A program made the translations under genes and the position numbers. A stretch of 64,000 bases of DNA from Chitinophagaceae bacterium (GTDB taxonomy: Bacteria > Bacteroidota > Bacteroidia > Chitinophagales > Chitinophagaceae): the NCBI GenBank assembly GCA_017307755.1, contig JAFKGQ010000003.1:186001-250000 (forward strand), in the 5' to 3' direction. Below are positions 30,993 to 39,839 of this stretch, piece after piece. How positions within the stretch are numbered: position 1 is the first letter of the stretch; the number at the start of each line of letters is the position of its first letter. The notes under the pieces were generated by a model, which did not search any database, was not told the origin of the DNA, and saw only the letters and a program-made list of their open reading frames with translations.

Positions 30993-31907
30993 ATGATGAA
31001 TCAACGGTTTATTCATATCGTGTCTGTACTGGCGATGCTGGTGCTTTTTTCCTGCCGGAAAGAAACCAGCATAGAGAGGCCCGGGAGCACCAACGGCACT
31101 TTTATGGCGGATGTCAACGGATCGCAATGGATTGCCGCCGACACCCTGAAAAGCGCCTATATCCTGGATGGGCAGATCAATCTTGCCGGCATCAGCGCGG
31201 ATCATAGACAATTGATCATCACCCTCAATGATACCATCCCGGGCTCTTATACGCTCAACCGAAGCTCTGCGTCGGCGGCGTACTTCGGTTTTGTCGACTC
31301 TTCCGGCATCTATGTATATAGCACCAACCAGGGTAGCGACAGTGTTCAGGCGGGTGGGACGGTGATGGTGACACAGATCGACCCTGTCAACCACACCCTC
31401 TCCGGAACTTTTTCTTTTAAAGTCTACCGTGATGTCGACGGCAAGCAGGAGCAGTTTACAGACGGAGTTTTCTTAAAACTGCCCTATACCACTAATGCGC
31501 CCCCTGCCAATGGAAATGATACCCTCAAGGCTACCATCGACGGAGTGAACTGGTCCGCCCAGTCCATTAGCGCGGTAGCCCTTTCTAACCAGCTGGTTAT
31601 CACGGGGTCAAACCTCACCGGGACACAATCCCTCGGATTGAGTATGCCGGCTGACATAGCTACCGGAAAATACCCCCTGGATTATAAGCAACTCACTTAT
31701 TATGGAGTCTATATTCCCGGTCCTAATATCGGGCTGGCTTCGGCAGGAGACGTCCTGGATACCCTGGAGATCCTGGAAAATAATGCCACCAGCAAGCGGG
31801 TCAGGGGGAATTTTGCATTCAAGGCGGTGGACCCGTTGGACCCGCTGGGTTTGCAAACGACACCCCGCCAGATAACCCAGGGCTATTTTGCCATCACGTA
31901 TCAATAG
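30993..31907 (+). CDS. lipoprotein with duplicated DUF6252-like domain
   Basis: The 304-residue lipoprotein has a signal peptide with lipobox VLFSC (Cys21), followed by RKE. The mature chain contains two similar halves, each starting with a short ATxxGxxW-like turn: GTFMADVNGSQWIAADTL at about 36-53 and DTLKATIDGVNWSAQSISAV later. Each is followed by beta strands (AGISADHRQLIITLND; VITGSNLTGTQSLGLSM) and a GYFAITYQ-like ending, a pattern seen in DUF6252 proteins. It should sit in the outer membrane or periplasm. No enzymatic motif is visible. The gene begins 9 bp after murI, so it may share its transcript. Confidence 0.75.
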   Translation: MMNQRFIHIVSVLAMLVLFSCRKETSIERPGSTNGTFMADVNGSQWIAADTLKSAYILDGQINLAGISADHRQLIITLNDTIPGSYTLNRSSASAAYFGFVDSSGIYVYSTNQGSDSVQAGGTVMVTQIDPVNHTLSGTFSFKVYRDVDGKQEQFTDGVFLKLPYTTNAPPANGNDTLKATIDGVNWSAQSISAVALSNQLVITGSNLTGTQSLGLSMPADIATGKYPLDYKQLTYYGVYIPGPNIGLASAGDVLDTLEILENNATSKRVRGNFAFKAVDPLDPLGLQTTPRQITQGYFAITYQ

Positions 31908-31928
31908 GAGTTTCTTCGGACAATTTTG

Positions 31929-31959
31929 TTTGCCGGCAGCCTTTTTTTCCCTAATTTTG
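31929..31959 (+). promoter_or_regulatory. Bacteroidota-type promoter of rpmH
   Basis: TTTG (31929-31932), 19 bp, then TAATTTTG (31952-31959). This matches the TTTG-N19-TAnnTTTG consensus of the Bacteroidota housekeeping sigma exactly and lies about 80 bp before the rpmH ATG. It is the clearest promoter in the window. Confidence 0.75.
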
Positions 31960-32041
31960 CCCTCCCTTTCACCGGCGACGGGTATGGTGACCCGTGGTCT
32001 TTGAATGAAATTCCGGTAACGTAAAAAATTAGCAAAAAAGA

Positions 32042-32197
32042 ATGAAACGTACATTTCAACCTCATAGACGTCGCCGCAAGACCGTTCACGGTTTTCGTAA
32101 GCGTATGCAGACTGCCAATGGCCGTAAAGTATTGGCCAGCCGTCGTAAGAAGGGTCGTAAGAAACTGACTGTTTCCGACGAATCTAAGCTGAAATAG
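32042..32197 (+). CDS. rpmH: ribosomal protein L34 (bL34)
   Basis: A 51-residue, very basic ribosomal protein of the large subunit, shorter than the usual ORF-calling cutoff. The sequence begins [20 protein letters not shown] and carries the family signature [23 protein letters not shown]. It lies behind a strong promoter and ahead of rnpA, the classic rpmH-rnpA order. A strong terminator-like hairpin (32236-32268) lies between the two genes, so most transcripts may end after rpmH. Confidence 0.97.
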   Translation: MKRTFQPHRRRRKTVHGFRKRMQTANGRKVLASRRKKGRKKLTVSDESKLK

Positions 32198-32235
32198 CAT
32201 TTTCCGGATTTATCCGGGCATTGAGCTTATATTAC

Positions 32236-32268
32236 AGCGAATTAGTGCGAGCTAATTCGCTTTTTTTA
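32236..32268 (+). terminator. intrinsic terminator between rpmH and rnpA
   Basis: AGCGAATTAG (32236-32245) pairs with CTAATTCGCT (32252-32261) around a 6-nt loop and runs into a T-run. It would explain high L34 and low RNase P protein output from one promoter. Confidence 0.85.
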
Positions 32269-32294
32269 TATTTGACACCCCTTAGATATAGGGT

Positions 32295-32684
32295 ATGAGA
32301 CGCTTCACACTAGGCAGAGATCAGCGGCTCAAGAGCCGTAAATTGATCGAGCGGGTATTCCGCGAAGGGAAAAGTATAAATGTTTTTCCTTTTAGGGTAT
32401 ATTATCTCATACAGCCACTGGCGGAAGGTCGTGAGTCATTACAGGCCGGCATGGGCGCCAGCCGGCGGAATTTTAAGAAGGCGGTGGACAGGAACAGGAT
32501 CAAGCGGCTTATCCGTGAGGCCTACCGGCTTAAAAAGGAGGCGTTGAGCCTTTTTGTGAAAGAAAGACAGCGACAGCTGTCCGTATTTTTTATTTATACA
32601 GGAAAAGAGCTACCGGATCACAAGCTTGTCTCCGACAAGATAGCCGTAGCTTTGGAGAAAATAATGAAGGAGATAGGATCATGA
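32295..32684 (+). CDS. rnpA: ribonuclease P protein component
   Basis: The protein subunit of RNase P, which trims the 5' ends of tRNA precursors together with its RNA. The 129-residue basic protein has the N-terminal block [19 protein letters not shown] and the family's RNR motif in [18 protein letters not shown] (about 59-76). Its stop overlaps the start of yidD by 4 bp (ATGA). No RNase P RNA gene was recognised in the window. Confidence 0.96.
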   Translation: MRRFTLGRDQRLKSRKLIERVFREGKSINVFPFRVYYLIQPLAEGRESLQAGMGASRRNFKKAVDRNRIKRLIREAYRLKKEALSLFVKERQRQLSVFFIYTGKELPDHKLVSDKIAVALEKIMKEIGS

Positions 32685-32911
32685 GGACCTTATGGCGTAT
32701 AGTAAGCTTACCTCTCATCGCGTTGATCAAGCTGTATCAATGGATCATTTCCCCTCTATTAGGACCCAAGTGCCGCTTTACCCCCACTTGTTCGCAATAT
32801 GCCATTGAGGCGTTGAAGAAGTATGGCCCTTTGAAAGGCGGCTGGCTGAGCCTTCGCCGTATATCCCGTTGCCATCCCTGGGGAGGACATGGCGTAGACC
32901 CTGTTCCCTGA
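32681..32911 (+). CDS. yidD: membrane protein insertion efficiency factor YidD
   Basis: A 76-residue inner-membrane-associated protein that assists YidC-dependent membrane insertion. The signature is complete: [20 protein letters not shown] (about 12-31), then [18 protein letters not shown], and [13 protein letters not shown] at the C-terminus. It overlaps rnpA by 4 bp, the usual rpmH-rnpA-yidD order. yidC does not follow; a convergent lipoprotein gene does. Confidence 0.96.
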   Translation: MRTLWRIVSLPLIALIKLYQWIISPLLGPKCRFTPTCSQYAIEALKKYGPLKGGWLSLRRISRCHPWGGHGVDPVP

Positions 32912-32918
32912 CAGGGTG

Positions 32919-33557
32919 TTATTTCTTTTCTGCTTCTTTCTTAACATCCGGCGCCGTCGTAGGCCCTCCCATCATGACCGCCATCTTGGTGAGGACATCG
33001 CGCAATTCCTTTATGCTATAAAATTTATAGATCTCGGGGACCTGACCTGCATCAAAGGCGGAAGGGATCGTAGTATACGGCCCGAATACTTTTGATTCGG
33101 CATTCGTGCTGACCTTCTGGATATGGTTGGGCAGGATGAAGAAGTTCCGGTTGGCTTCGCTGACATTTTCTCCCCGAACCAGTTTTTGGACGCTGTCATA
33201 TTTTTGTCTCAGCATTTCCTGGGTGATACGGGACTCACCGGCTTCTGTTCCGGTGTGCTGGTAGCTTCCGACAATGGTGTCGCCTTTCAGGTTGAGTACA
33301 TACAGTCCGTCGTCCGTCGCCTCCAGGCTTACTTTCCCCGAAGGGGTCTGTACATTCAGCGTTACCGGGTCGCCGCCGGTGAAATCCAGGTCCTGTTGAT
33401 GAAGAGGGCCTCCTTCGCCAACGGTGATGTTGGTCTTGGTGTTGTCTACCTGTATATCGCTGCCGGCATAGACGATGACTTTTTTATGGTGACCCTTACA
33501 GGCTGCGAGGGAAAGGAGAGCGGCAAGTGACAATGCTGTGGCGGAAAGCTTCTTCAT
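32919..33557 (-). CDS. lipoprotein of unknown function
   Basis: A 212-residue exported lipoprotein. The signal peptide ends in the lipobox LAAC (Cys20), followed by KGHHKK. The mature part has an early beta-rich region (about 27-105, with DIQVDNTKTNITVGEG and SGKVSLEATDDGLYVLNLKGD) and a helical C-terminal half with a Lys/Glu tail. It resembles hypothetical lipoproteins seen in Chitinophagaceae, but I recognise no named family. It converges on yidD with 7 bp between stops. Function unknown. Confidence 0.7.
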   Translation of the reverse strand: MKKLSATALSLAALLSLAACKGHHKKVIVYAGSDIQVDNTKTNITVGEGGPLHQQDLDFTGGDPVTLNVQTPSGKVSLEATDDGLYVLNLKGDTIVGSYQHTGTEAGESRITQEMLRQKYDSVQKLVRGENVSEANRNFFILPNHIQKVSTNAESKVFGPYTTIPSAFDAGQVPEIYKFYSIKELRDVLTKMAVMMGGPTTAPDVKKEAEKK

Positions 33558-33592
33558 ATAACAGTTTTAAAAAATAAATAACCGGAAAAATG

Positions 33593-33624
33593 AATCCCGA
33601 CCGGTAGGTCACCATGTCGGGATT
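33593..33624 (-). terminator. terminator of the superoxide dismutase gene
   Basis: AATCCCGAC (33593-33601) and GTCGGGATT (33616-33624) form a perfect 9-bp stem with a 14-nt loop. On the minus strand it is followed by cattttt, and it lies 44 bp past the sod stop. Confidence 0.7.
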
Positions 33625-33667
33625 GCAAGTAAGTAAAAATTTTTGAAACTATCTATGAAGAACGTAT

Positions 33668-34279
33668 CTATTTACCAAGAGCGGCTGCATAACGTTCTGC
33701 CACCTTATCCCAATTGACGACGTTCCAGAAAGCTCCCAGGTATTCGGCACGACGATTCTGATACTTCAGATAGTATGCGTGTTCCCATACGTCTACGCCT
33801 AACAGCGGTGTCCCTTTTACTTCGGCTACATCCATCAGTGGGTTGTCCTGGTTAGGGGTAGAGCTGATCTCCAGCTTGCCGTCCTTTACAATCAGCCAGG
33901 CCCAGCCGCTGCCAAAGCGACCCATACCTGCCGCGCTGAATTTTTCCTTAAAGGCATCAAAGCTGCCAAAGGTGGTGTGGATATCGTCTGCCAGCTTGGC
34001 GGCAGGAGCGCCTTTACCCTTGGGGGTCAGGCTTTCCCAGAAGAAAGTATGGTTCCAGTGTCCTCCTCCGTTGTTACGGACGGCAGGGCTGATGCTGCCT
34101 GCTTTGGCAACCAGCTCTTCCAGGGATTTGCCTTCGTTAGGAGTGCCGGCGACGGCTTTATTCAGATTGTCAACATATGCCTGATGGTGCTTACCATGGT
34201 GTATTTGCATGGTAGTTGTGTCGATGTGCGGTTCCAATGCATCGAATGCATACGGCAACGCAGGAAGTGTAAATGCCAT
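33668..34279 (-). CDS. Fe/Mn superoxide dismutase
   Basis: Converts superoxide to oxygen and hydrogen peroxide in the cytoplasm. The 203-residue protein has all four metal ligands: His27 (MQIHHGKHH), His77 ([11 protein letters not shown]), Asp163 and His167 ([13 protein letters not shown]). The Gly-rich GGGHWNH context and Gln in TPNQDNP point to the manganese or cambialistic type rather than strict iron, though metal choice cannot be settled from sequence. It is monocistronic with its own terminator. Confidence 0.97.
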   Translation of the reverse strand: MAFTLPALPYAFDALEPHIDTTTMQIHHGKHHQAYVDNLNKAVAGTPNEGKSLEELVAKAGSISPAVRNNGGGHWNHTFFWESLTPKGKGAPAAKLADDIHTTFGSFDAFKEKFSAAGMGRFGSGWAWLIVKDGKLEISSTPNQDNPLMDVAEVKGTPLLGVDVWEHAYYLKYQNRRAEYLGAFWNVVNWDKVAERYAAALGK

Positions 34280-34418
34280 AACGATGTTTTTAAAATATTA
34301 ACGTGTTAACGGGGTAGCGAATTTACAGGAAAATGGCCACCCGGCCAAACCGGCTGCCGAGCCGGAATACAGTGTATGCAACAACCGGACCACGAAGATG
34401 TTCGCTTACGGGCCAAAG

Positions 34419-34910
34419 TTACCGTCGGCGTTCGCGGAAGAAGTCCTGCATCAGCGCAGCGCATTCTTCTTTCAGAATGCCTTTTACAAGCGTAGTCTTT
34501 GGATGGAAGGGCCAGCCGGGGGTGTAAACTTCGGGGGTACCGTTGATGGCCGTAGGGGCAGCGGATGACAGGTGAATACCCCGGCGATAGCCATTCTTTT
34601 CATCGTCGGCGCCGAACACAACCCTGCCTATCTTGCTCCAGTACAAGGCGCCTGCGCACATGAGACAAGGTTCTACGGTGATATAGATGGAGGCTTCCGG
34701 AAGGTATTTGCTGCCCAGAAAGTTGAAGGCGGAGGTAAGAGCGATGATCTCCGCGTGAGCGGTGCTGTCCGTCAGTTTTTCCGTCTGGTTGTACCCCCGG
34801 GCGATGATCCTGTCATTCATGACGATGATGGCGCCGATGGGGATCTCTTCGTCGTCGTAAGCTTTGCGGGCTTCTTTGAGAGCTTGTTGCATAAAATGTT
34901 CGTCGGTCAT
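34419..34910 (-). CDS. tadA: tRNA adenosine(34) deaminase / nucleoside deaminase
   Basis: A 163-residue zinc deaminase that should convert adenosine to inosine at the wobble position of tRNA-Arg. The zinc site is complete: HAE at 52-54 (STAHAEIIAL) and PCLMC at 81-85 (VEPCLMCAGALYWSKI). The FGADDEKNG and late FRERRR segments fit the TadA family more than cytosine or guanine deaminases, but a guanine deaminase role is not excluded. It lies between the superoxide dismutase and a retropepsin-like gene, all on the minus strand. Confidence 0.9.
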   Translation of the reverse strand: MTDEHFMQQALKEARKAYDDEEIPIGAIIVMNDRIIARGYNQTEKLTDSTAHAEIIALTSAFNFLGSKYLPEASIYITVEPCLMCAGALYWSKIGRVVFGADDEKNGYRRGIHLSSAAPTAINGTPEVYTPGWPFHPKTTLVKGILKEECAALMQDFFRERRR

Positions 34911-34986
34911 GATAGTGAAGGTAGATAATAAAAAAATATGGCGAATTCGCCATATTTAGAATTTACGGTCAATATATGTTTGAGGG

Positions 34987-35364
34987 TTAGATAAGTTGCA
35001 GCTTCGCGACTTTGGGATCGACGATCACCTGATCGTGTTCAAAGTCGAGCTTGATGCGCCATTTTTGCAAAGTGGCGGCACCGATTACAGCCTCTTCACT
35101 GAGGCCGGGAACCAGGAGGAATTCATCGGATAGAAGGATGTCATTAATGTAAAAGTCTAATCTGACTGCTTCTTTTACTTCAATGAAATGTCCTTCGCTT
35201 GCTGTTGCAAGTTTTCTAATCCTTCCCAGTGATATGGGTTTCTCGATATCCCCGATCAAATCCGGATTAATGCATGACAAATTCGCCCCGCTGTCGAACA
35301 GCGTATATAGGTTTTTTTCACCTTTGGACCCCACGTATAATAACGGATGCTTTATAATAGACAT
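34987..35364 (-). CDS. single-domain retropepsin-like aspartyl protease
   Basis: The 125-residue soluble protein has the fold markers of retroviral-type aspartic proteases: the active-site triplet in TLFDSGANLSCI (Asp24, Ser25, Gly26, Ala27), and late in the chain EEAVIGAATLQKWRIKLDF, which corresponds to the conserved hydrophobic-Ile/Leu-Gly segment that supports the active site. Only one such half is present, so a homodimer would be needed for catalysis. There is no signal peptide, so it should act in the cytoplasm. It is 76 bp upstream of tadA in the same direction. The substrate is unknown. Confidence 0.75.
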   Translation of the reverse strand: MSIIKHPLLYVGSKGEKNLYTLFDSGANLSCINPDLIGDIEKPISLGRIRKLATASEGHFIEVKEAVRLDFYINDILLSDEFLLVPGLSEEAVIGAATLQKWRIKLDFEHDQVIVDPKVAKLQLI

Positions 35365-35447
35365 AAGGTAATAGTTTTCGGCAAAATTAAAAAGTAAATC
35401 CCCCGAAATTTGAGGAAATTGTTACCACATTAAACCAGTTTAATCTT

Positions 35448-36815
35448 ATGTCCATCGATCTGCCAGCCATGCGCCGTCATTTCCAGTCAGGGGCCACAAA
35501 ACCCTACGCTGTAAGACGGCAGCAGCTATTGCTGTTGAAGGAAAGCCTGTTGCAACACGAGCCGGCCATTGCGGAGGCCCTCCATGCCGACCTGAAGAAA
35601 AGCCGTGAAGAATCCTACGGTACAGAGACGGGGCTGGTGCTGGCGGAGCTGAACAACACGTTGAAAAACCTCCGGAAATGGATGCGGCCCCGCCGTGCAG
35701 GCACCAACCTGGTGAACCTCCCCTCCTCTTCCCGTATCTACCGCGATCCGCTGGGTGTCGTGCTGATCATCGCTCCCTGGAACTATCCCCTGCAACTGGC
35801 CCTGGTGCCCCTCATCGGAGCCATCGCCGGCGGTAATTGCGTCGTAGTAAAGCCATCTGAATATGCCCCTGCGACATCGGCCCTGCTGGAAAAAATGCTT
35901 GCCGCTATCTATCCGCTGGAATATGTCGGGGTCGTACAAGGCGATGGGGCGGCAGTAGTCACCAGCATGATGCAATCCTTCAGGTTTGACCATATCTTTT
36001 TTACAGGCAGCATCCCTGTGGGGCAGCGTGTCTACCAGCTTGCGGCAAAAGACCTCGTACCTGTAACCCTTGAGTTAGGAGGGAAAAGCCCGGTGGTAGT
36101 AGAGCATGATGCCGACATCGCCACCGCCGCGCGGCGCATTGTCATCGGAAAGTTCATCAACGCGGGACAGACCTGTATTGCGCCGGATTATCTCCTCGTG
36201 CATGCGGATGTCAGGGAGCGGCTGCTCGCCGGATTAAGAGATACCCTCCTCGCCTTTTATGGCCCAACGCCGGAAGAGAGTTATGACTATGCAAAGATCA
36301 TTCATGAAAAGAGGTTCGATACGTTGGTGAACTATTTGTCACAGGGAAGGATAATCGCCGGAGGGAACTATGACCGGCAGCAGCTGTTTATCGCACCTAC
36401 ATTGATAGAGGATGTCCCGCCGGAAAGCCCGTTGATGCAGGAAGAGATATTCGGGCCAATCTTACCTGTGTTTGTCTACCGGAATATGGAAGAGGCGCTC
36501 GCTATCGTCAGGCAGCATCCGAACCCGCTGGCCTTTTATCTTTTTACGCAGAATAGAGAAAAACAAAGGGCCTGGATGGAGCAATTTACTTTTGGTGGAG
36601 GGTGCATCAACAATACGGTATGGCATTTTGCCAACCATTACCTGCCGTTTGGCGGAGTGGGCAGCAGCGGCATCGGCGCCTACCATGGGAAATATAGTTT
36701 CGAGGTCTTTACGCATGCCAAATCCGTGATGAGGACACCCGTATGGATCGACCCTTCTATAAAATACCCTCCTTATAAAGGAAAGCTAAAATGGTTCAGA
36801 TTTTTCTTCAGGTAA
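35448..36815 (+). CDS. aldehyde dehydrogenase (class 3-like)
   Basis: This 455-residue NAD(P)-dependent enzyme oxidises aldehydes to acids. Family blocks are APWNYPLQLALVPLIGAIAGGN (about 108-129), the glycine motif FFTGSIPVGQRV, the general base Glu in VTLELGGKSPVVV and the catalytic cysteine in INAGQTCIAPDY (Cys243 by count), PTLIEDVPPESPLMQEEIFGPILPV, and LPFGGVGSSGIGAYHG near the end. The length and the long C-terminal segment with its IDPSIKYPPY motif fit the class 3 fatty-aldehyde group. It converges on dusB with 9 bp between stops. Confidence 0.95.
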   Translation: MSIDLPAMRRHFQSGATKPYAVRRQQLLLLKESLLQHEPAIAEALHADLKKSREESYGTETGLVLAELNNTLKNLRKWMRPRRAGTNLVNLPSSSRIYRDPLGVVLIIAPWNYPLQLALVPLIGAIAGGNCVVVKPSEYAPATSALLEKMLAAIYPLEYVGVVQGDGAAVVTSMMQSFRFDHIFFTGSIPVGQRVYQLAAKDLVPVTLELGGKSPVVVEHDADIATAARRIVIGKFINAGQTCIAPDYLLVHADVRERLLAGLRDTLLAFYGPTPEESYDYAKIIHEKRFDTLVNYLSQGRIIAGGNYDRQQLFIAPTLIEDVPPESPLMQEEIFGPILPVFVYRNMEEALAIVRQHPNPLAFYLFTQNREKQRAWMEQFTFGGGCINNTVWHFANHYLPFGGVGSSGIGAYHGKYSFEVFTHAKSVMRTPVWIDPSIKYPPYKGKLKWFRFFFR

Positions 36816-36824
36816 ATGTCCGGG

Positions 36825-37868
36825 TTAGTATGCGCAATCTTCCAGCTGACCGGCCGTAAAGCCGGTGACAATGCGTTCGGGAACAAAACCCGCATAACGT
36901 TGCCGCACCTGTAACAGTATCTCCTCGATCTCCGCTACGGAACCTTTTTGCACCAGCTGATTGCGGAACTCTTTGATATAGGGGAACCCTTTCAGGTAAT
37001 TGGTATAGTGTCTGCGCATTTCCAGGATGCCTACGACAGGACCCTTCCATTCTACAGAGCGGAGGAGGTGGTCGCGGATGGCGGAGATACGTTGTTCGAT
37101 GGTGGGAGGCGGGAGGTGATCGCCTGTCTGTAAATAATGCTTTATTTCATTAAATATCCAGGGATAGCCGATGGCAGCGCGCCCGATCATAATGCCGTCT
37201 ATGCCAAAACGGTCGCGGTAAGCTTTTGCTTTTTCAGGAGAGTCGATGTCCCCGTTGCCAAAGATGGGAATATGGATACGGGGGTTTTCCTTTACCCTGG
37301 AGATGAGCGTCCAGTCGGCCTCGCCTTTATACAGCTGCGCACGGGTCCTGCCATGGATGGTGAGGGCCTTGATCCCCACGTCCTGGAGGCGTTCTGCCAC
37401 CTCTTCGATGTTCTTTGACTGATCGTCCCAACCCAGACGTGTTTTTACCGTTACGGGTAGTTTTGTGCCTTTTACGACGGCTTCCGTCAGCCGGGTCATG
37501 GCCTCCACGTCCTTCAGCACGGCCGCTCCAGCCCCCTTACACACCACTTTTTTTACGGGGCACCCAAAATTGATGTCCACCAGGTCGGGCTGTACCGTAT
37601 CTACGATGCGTGCGCTCATGGCCATGGCTTCTTCATCGCCGCCAAAGATCTGGATACCGAAGGGGCGCTCGTATTCAAAAAAATCCAGCTTCTGCCGGCT
37701 CTTGATGGCATCCCGGATCAATCCCTCGCTGGATATGAACTCACTATACATGAGATCGGCCCCATTCTGTTTGCAGACATAGCGGAATGGAGGGTCACTC
37801 ACGTCTTCCATAGGGGCCAGGAGGAGCGGGAATGCAGGAAGTTGTATATTGCCGATGTTTATGGCCAT
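36825..37868 (-). CDS. dusB: tRNA-dihydrouridine synthase B
   Basis: An FMN- and NADPH-dependent enzyme that reduces uridine in the D-loop of tRNAs. The start at 37868 (MAINIGNIQLPAFPLLLAPM) is preferred; the longer reading at 37889 adds an unlikely seven residues. Features are LAPMEDVSDPPFR, DINFGCPVKKVVCKGAGAA with the catalytic Cys after VKKVV, VKTRLGWDD, LTIHGRTRAQLYKGEADW, and FGNGDIDSP and IMIGRAAIGYPWIF in the C-terminal half. The length of 347 residues is typical. Confidence 0.95.
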   Translation of the reverse strand: MAINIGNIQLPAFPLLLAPMEDVSDPPFRYVCKQNGADLMYSEFISSEGLIRDAIKSRQKLDFFEYERPFGIQIFGGDEEAMAMSARIVDTVQPDLVDINFGCPVKKVVCKGAGAAVLKDVEAMTRLTEAVVKGTKLPVTVKTRLGWDDQSKNIEEVAERLQDVGIKALTIHGRTRAQLYKGEADWTLISRVKENPRIHIPIFGNGDIDSPEKAKAYRDRFGIDGIMIGRAAIGYPWIFNEIKHYLQTGDHLPPPTIEQRISAIRDHLLRSVEWKGPVVGILEMRRHYTNYLKGFPYIKEFRNQLVQKGSVAEIEEILLQVRQRYAGFVPERIVTGFTAGQLEDCAY

Positions 37869-37908
37869 GAAGGATGCAAATTTACACACTTATCGCGGAT
37901 TTTTCTAT

Positions 37909-38814
37909 ATGAATAAGGAACGCTCTCCCTGGTCCCAGCTGGGGATTTTTCTCGCTCTGCTGGGCGGCGCCTGGATATTATCGCAATTGGTCGGAGGGGC
38001 AATCCTCTTATCCCAGGTGGGGATCAACAATATACGTGATCTGGATGTAACAAACCCCCGCTATACGGGGGCATTCAAGCTGGTGCAGGGTATTTCCAGC
38101 ATTCTTCTGTTCAGTATTCCCGCGTATGGATATGCCCGTATAATGAACAGGGAAAGACCGTTGCGTTTGCTTGGTTTCCGGCCTGCCTCTCTTCCCGTGT
38201 TCTATGTTTTGGGCGTCCTGCTTCTTTTGTTGTCTTTTCCGCTGGAAGGCTGGCTGGGACAGCTGAACAGGAAAATACCGCTGCCTCATGAGCTGGTCAA
38301 TATGGAGAAGATGGCCAACAAACAGATATCGGCTTTTCTGAAAGCTGACAGCATTATGGATGTCGTCGTCAATGTATTTGTCATTGCGCTGTTGCCGGCC
38401 ATTTTCGAGGAGGTTTGTTTTCGCGGGGCATTGCAACGCATCCTTATCGAAATGTTCAAAAATCCATGGGCGGGCATCATTGTTACAGGGATCTTTTTTT
38501 CCGCCTTTCATATGCAGTTCCAGGGTTTTTTGCCCCGCATGTTCCTGGGGATATTGCTGGGCGCCGTATATTGGTACAGCGGAAGCCTGTGGGTGCCCAT
38601 CCTGGGGCATTTCTTTACCAACGCGGTACAGGTGCTGGCCGCAACTTACTATCCCAAAATGATCGAAGAAGACCCGTCTGTCCCTTTTTATTGGGCCTTG
38701 CTCTCTTTGATAATTGTCATAGGTTTGCTGTCTGTCCTGCGCAGACGCAGCACGGCCAGTTATGCAGAGGTATATGGGGGTCATCGGAACCAGTACGATG
38801 GATTTGCAGATTGA
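37909..38814 (+). CDS. CPBP-family intramembrane glutamic protease
   Basis: A 301-residue integral membrane protein with about eight hydrophobic segments. The Abi/CAAX-type active-site motifs are in order: EEVCFRGALQ (Glu167/Glu168, Arg172), FHMQFQGFLPR (His201), and GHFFTNAVQ (His234). Members cleave membrane peptides or act in bacteriocin immunity and signalling. The start at 37909 (MNKERSPW) replaces the upstream 37849, which lies inside the dusB start region. It is 64 bp upstream of cdsA, with a palindrome in the gap. The target is unknown. Confidence 0.9.
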   Translation: MNKERSPWSQLGIFLALLGGAWILSQLVGGAILLSQVGINNIRDLDVTNPRYTGAFKLVQGISSILLFSIPAYGYARIMNRERPLRLLGFRPASLPVFYVLGVLLLLLSFPLEGWLGQLNRKIPLPHELVNMEKMANKQISAFLKADSIMDVVVNVFVIALLPAIFEEVCFRGALQRILIEMFKNPWAGIIVTGIFFSAFHMQFQGFLPRMFLGILLGAVYWYSGSLWVPILGHFFTNAVQVLAATYYPKMIEEDPSVPFYWALLSLIIVIGLLSVLRRRSTASYAEVYGGHRNQYDGFAD

Positions 38815-38833
38815 GCTTACGCATAACGAAGGG

Positions 38834-38857
38834 GCGGACTGGTCCGCCTGCCGGCAG
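38834..38857. repeat. two adjacent palindromes between the CPBP gene and cdsA
   Basis: GCGGAC-TG-GTCCGC (38834-38847) is directly followed by CTGCCGGCAG (38848-38857), a perfect 10-bp palindrome. Placed 19 bp after the CPBP stop, it could terminate or be a repetitive palindromic element related to others in this window. Confidence 0.5.
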
Positions 38858-38878
38858 AACATTCTTTAAAAGCTGACA

Positions 38879-39772
38879 ATGGCATTGAACCCTACTATAT
38901 TTAAGACCCGGACACTAACGGCTGCCGTATTCGTAATCGTCATGCTTACCGGGTTGCTATGGAACCAGTGGAGTTTTTTTATTCTCTTTTCCATCATCCA
39001 TTTTGGCGCCTGGTATGAATATCAACGGCTGATAGCCGGCATCGACGGACAATATGCGACGATCTCCCCTTTTCATCGTTATGGCGTTATGATCGCCGGC
39101 TGGTGTCTCATGTGGTATTTCACCAATGAAGGGTATCGTATCGGGCCGATTTCCTTTCATGTCATCGGATGGTGGGCGGGTCTTGTATTCCTGTTCGTGC
39201 TGCCCCTGGGAGAGATCATATTCACCCGTGTGCTCAATGTAAGGAACATATTGTACTCTGCCGCAGGCCTCGTCTATATTTCCCTTAGCCTGGCCCTGCT
39301 GACGCATATACGGACCATGTTCTATGGCAATATCGTCAGCTTTTGGGGTAGTTTGCTGGTGCTGATCATCATCGGCTCTATCTGGATCAATGATACCATG
39401 GCCTATATCGTGGGATCATTGATCGGCAAGACACCCTTCTCCAAAATATCACCCAAAAAAACCTGGGAGGGCACGCTGGGCGGTATTATCCTGTCCGTCG
39501 TCGTCATCGGGGTCATCGGATATTTCTTTACCCGTTATGCCAACAGGGACTATATAGACTGGGGATGGATCCTCCAGTGGGCTGCTATAGCGGCTATTGC
39601 GTCTATCACCGGTACAGCCGGCGATCTGCTGGAAAGCAAGCTGAAACGTATGGCCGGCGTAAAGGACAGCGGTCATATCATGCCGGGACACGGAGGGTTC
39701 CTGGACCGGTTTGACTCCCTGCTGGTGGCTACTCCCTTCGTGTGGCTGTATATCATGTGGTTATTGGGATGA
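38879..39772 (+). CDS. cdsA: phosphatidate cytidylyltransferase CdsA
   Basis: The inner-membrane enzyme that makes CDP-diacylglycerol from phosphatidate and CTP, the branch point of phospholipid synthesis. The 297-residue chain has about eight hydrophobic segments. The full signature occurs near the C-terminus: SKLKRMAGVKDSGHIMPGHG followed by GFLDRFDSL, with the conserved Lys-Asp and His-Gly-Gly. WINDTMAYIVGSLIGKTPFS also matches. psd follows 67 bp downstream, consistent with phosphatidylethanolamine synthesis. Confidence 0.96.
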   Translation: MALNPTIFKTRTLTAAVFVIVMLTGLLWNQWSFFILFSIIHFGAWYEYQRLIAGIDGQYATISPFHRYGVMIAGWCLMWYFTNEGYRIGPISFHVIGWWAGLVFLFVLPLGEIIFTRVLNVRNILYSAAGLVYISLSLALLTHIRTMFYGNIVSFWGSLLVLIIIGSIWINDTMAYIVGSLIGKTPFSKISPKKTWEGTLGGIILSVVVIGVIGYFFTRYANRDYIDWGWILQWAAIAAIASITGTAGDLLESKLKRMAGVKDSGHIMPGHGGFLDRFDSLLVATPFVWLYIMWLLG

Positions 39773-39839
39773 GCCGGCAGCAGGCGGTTGCGGCGATGCA
39801 CAAGTAATTTCCTAACTTTGACTTTCAATAGTTTGTACA

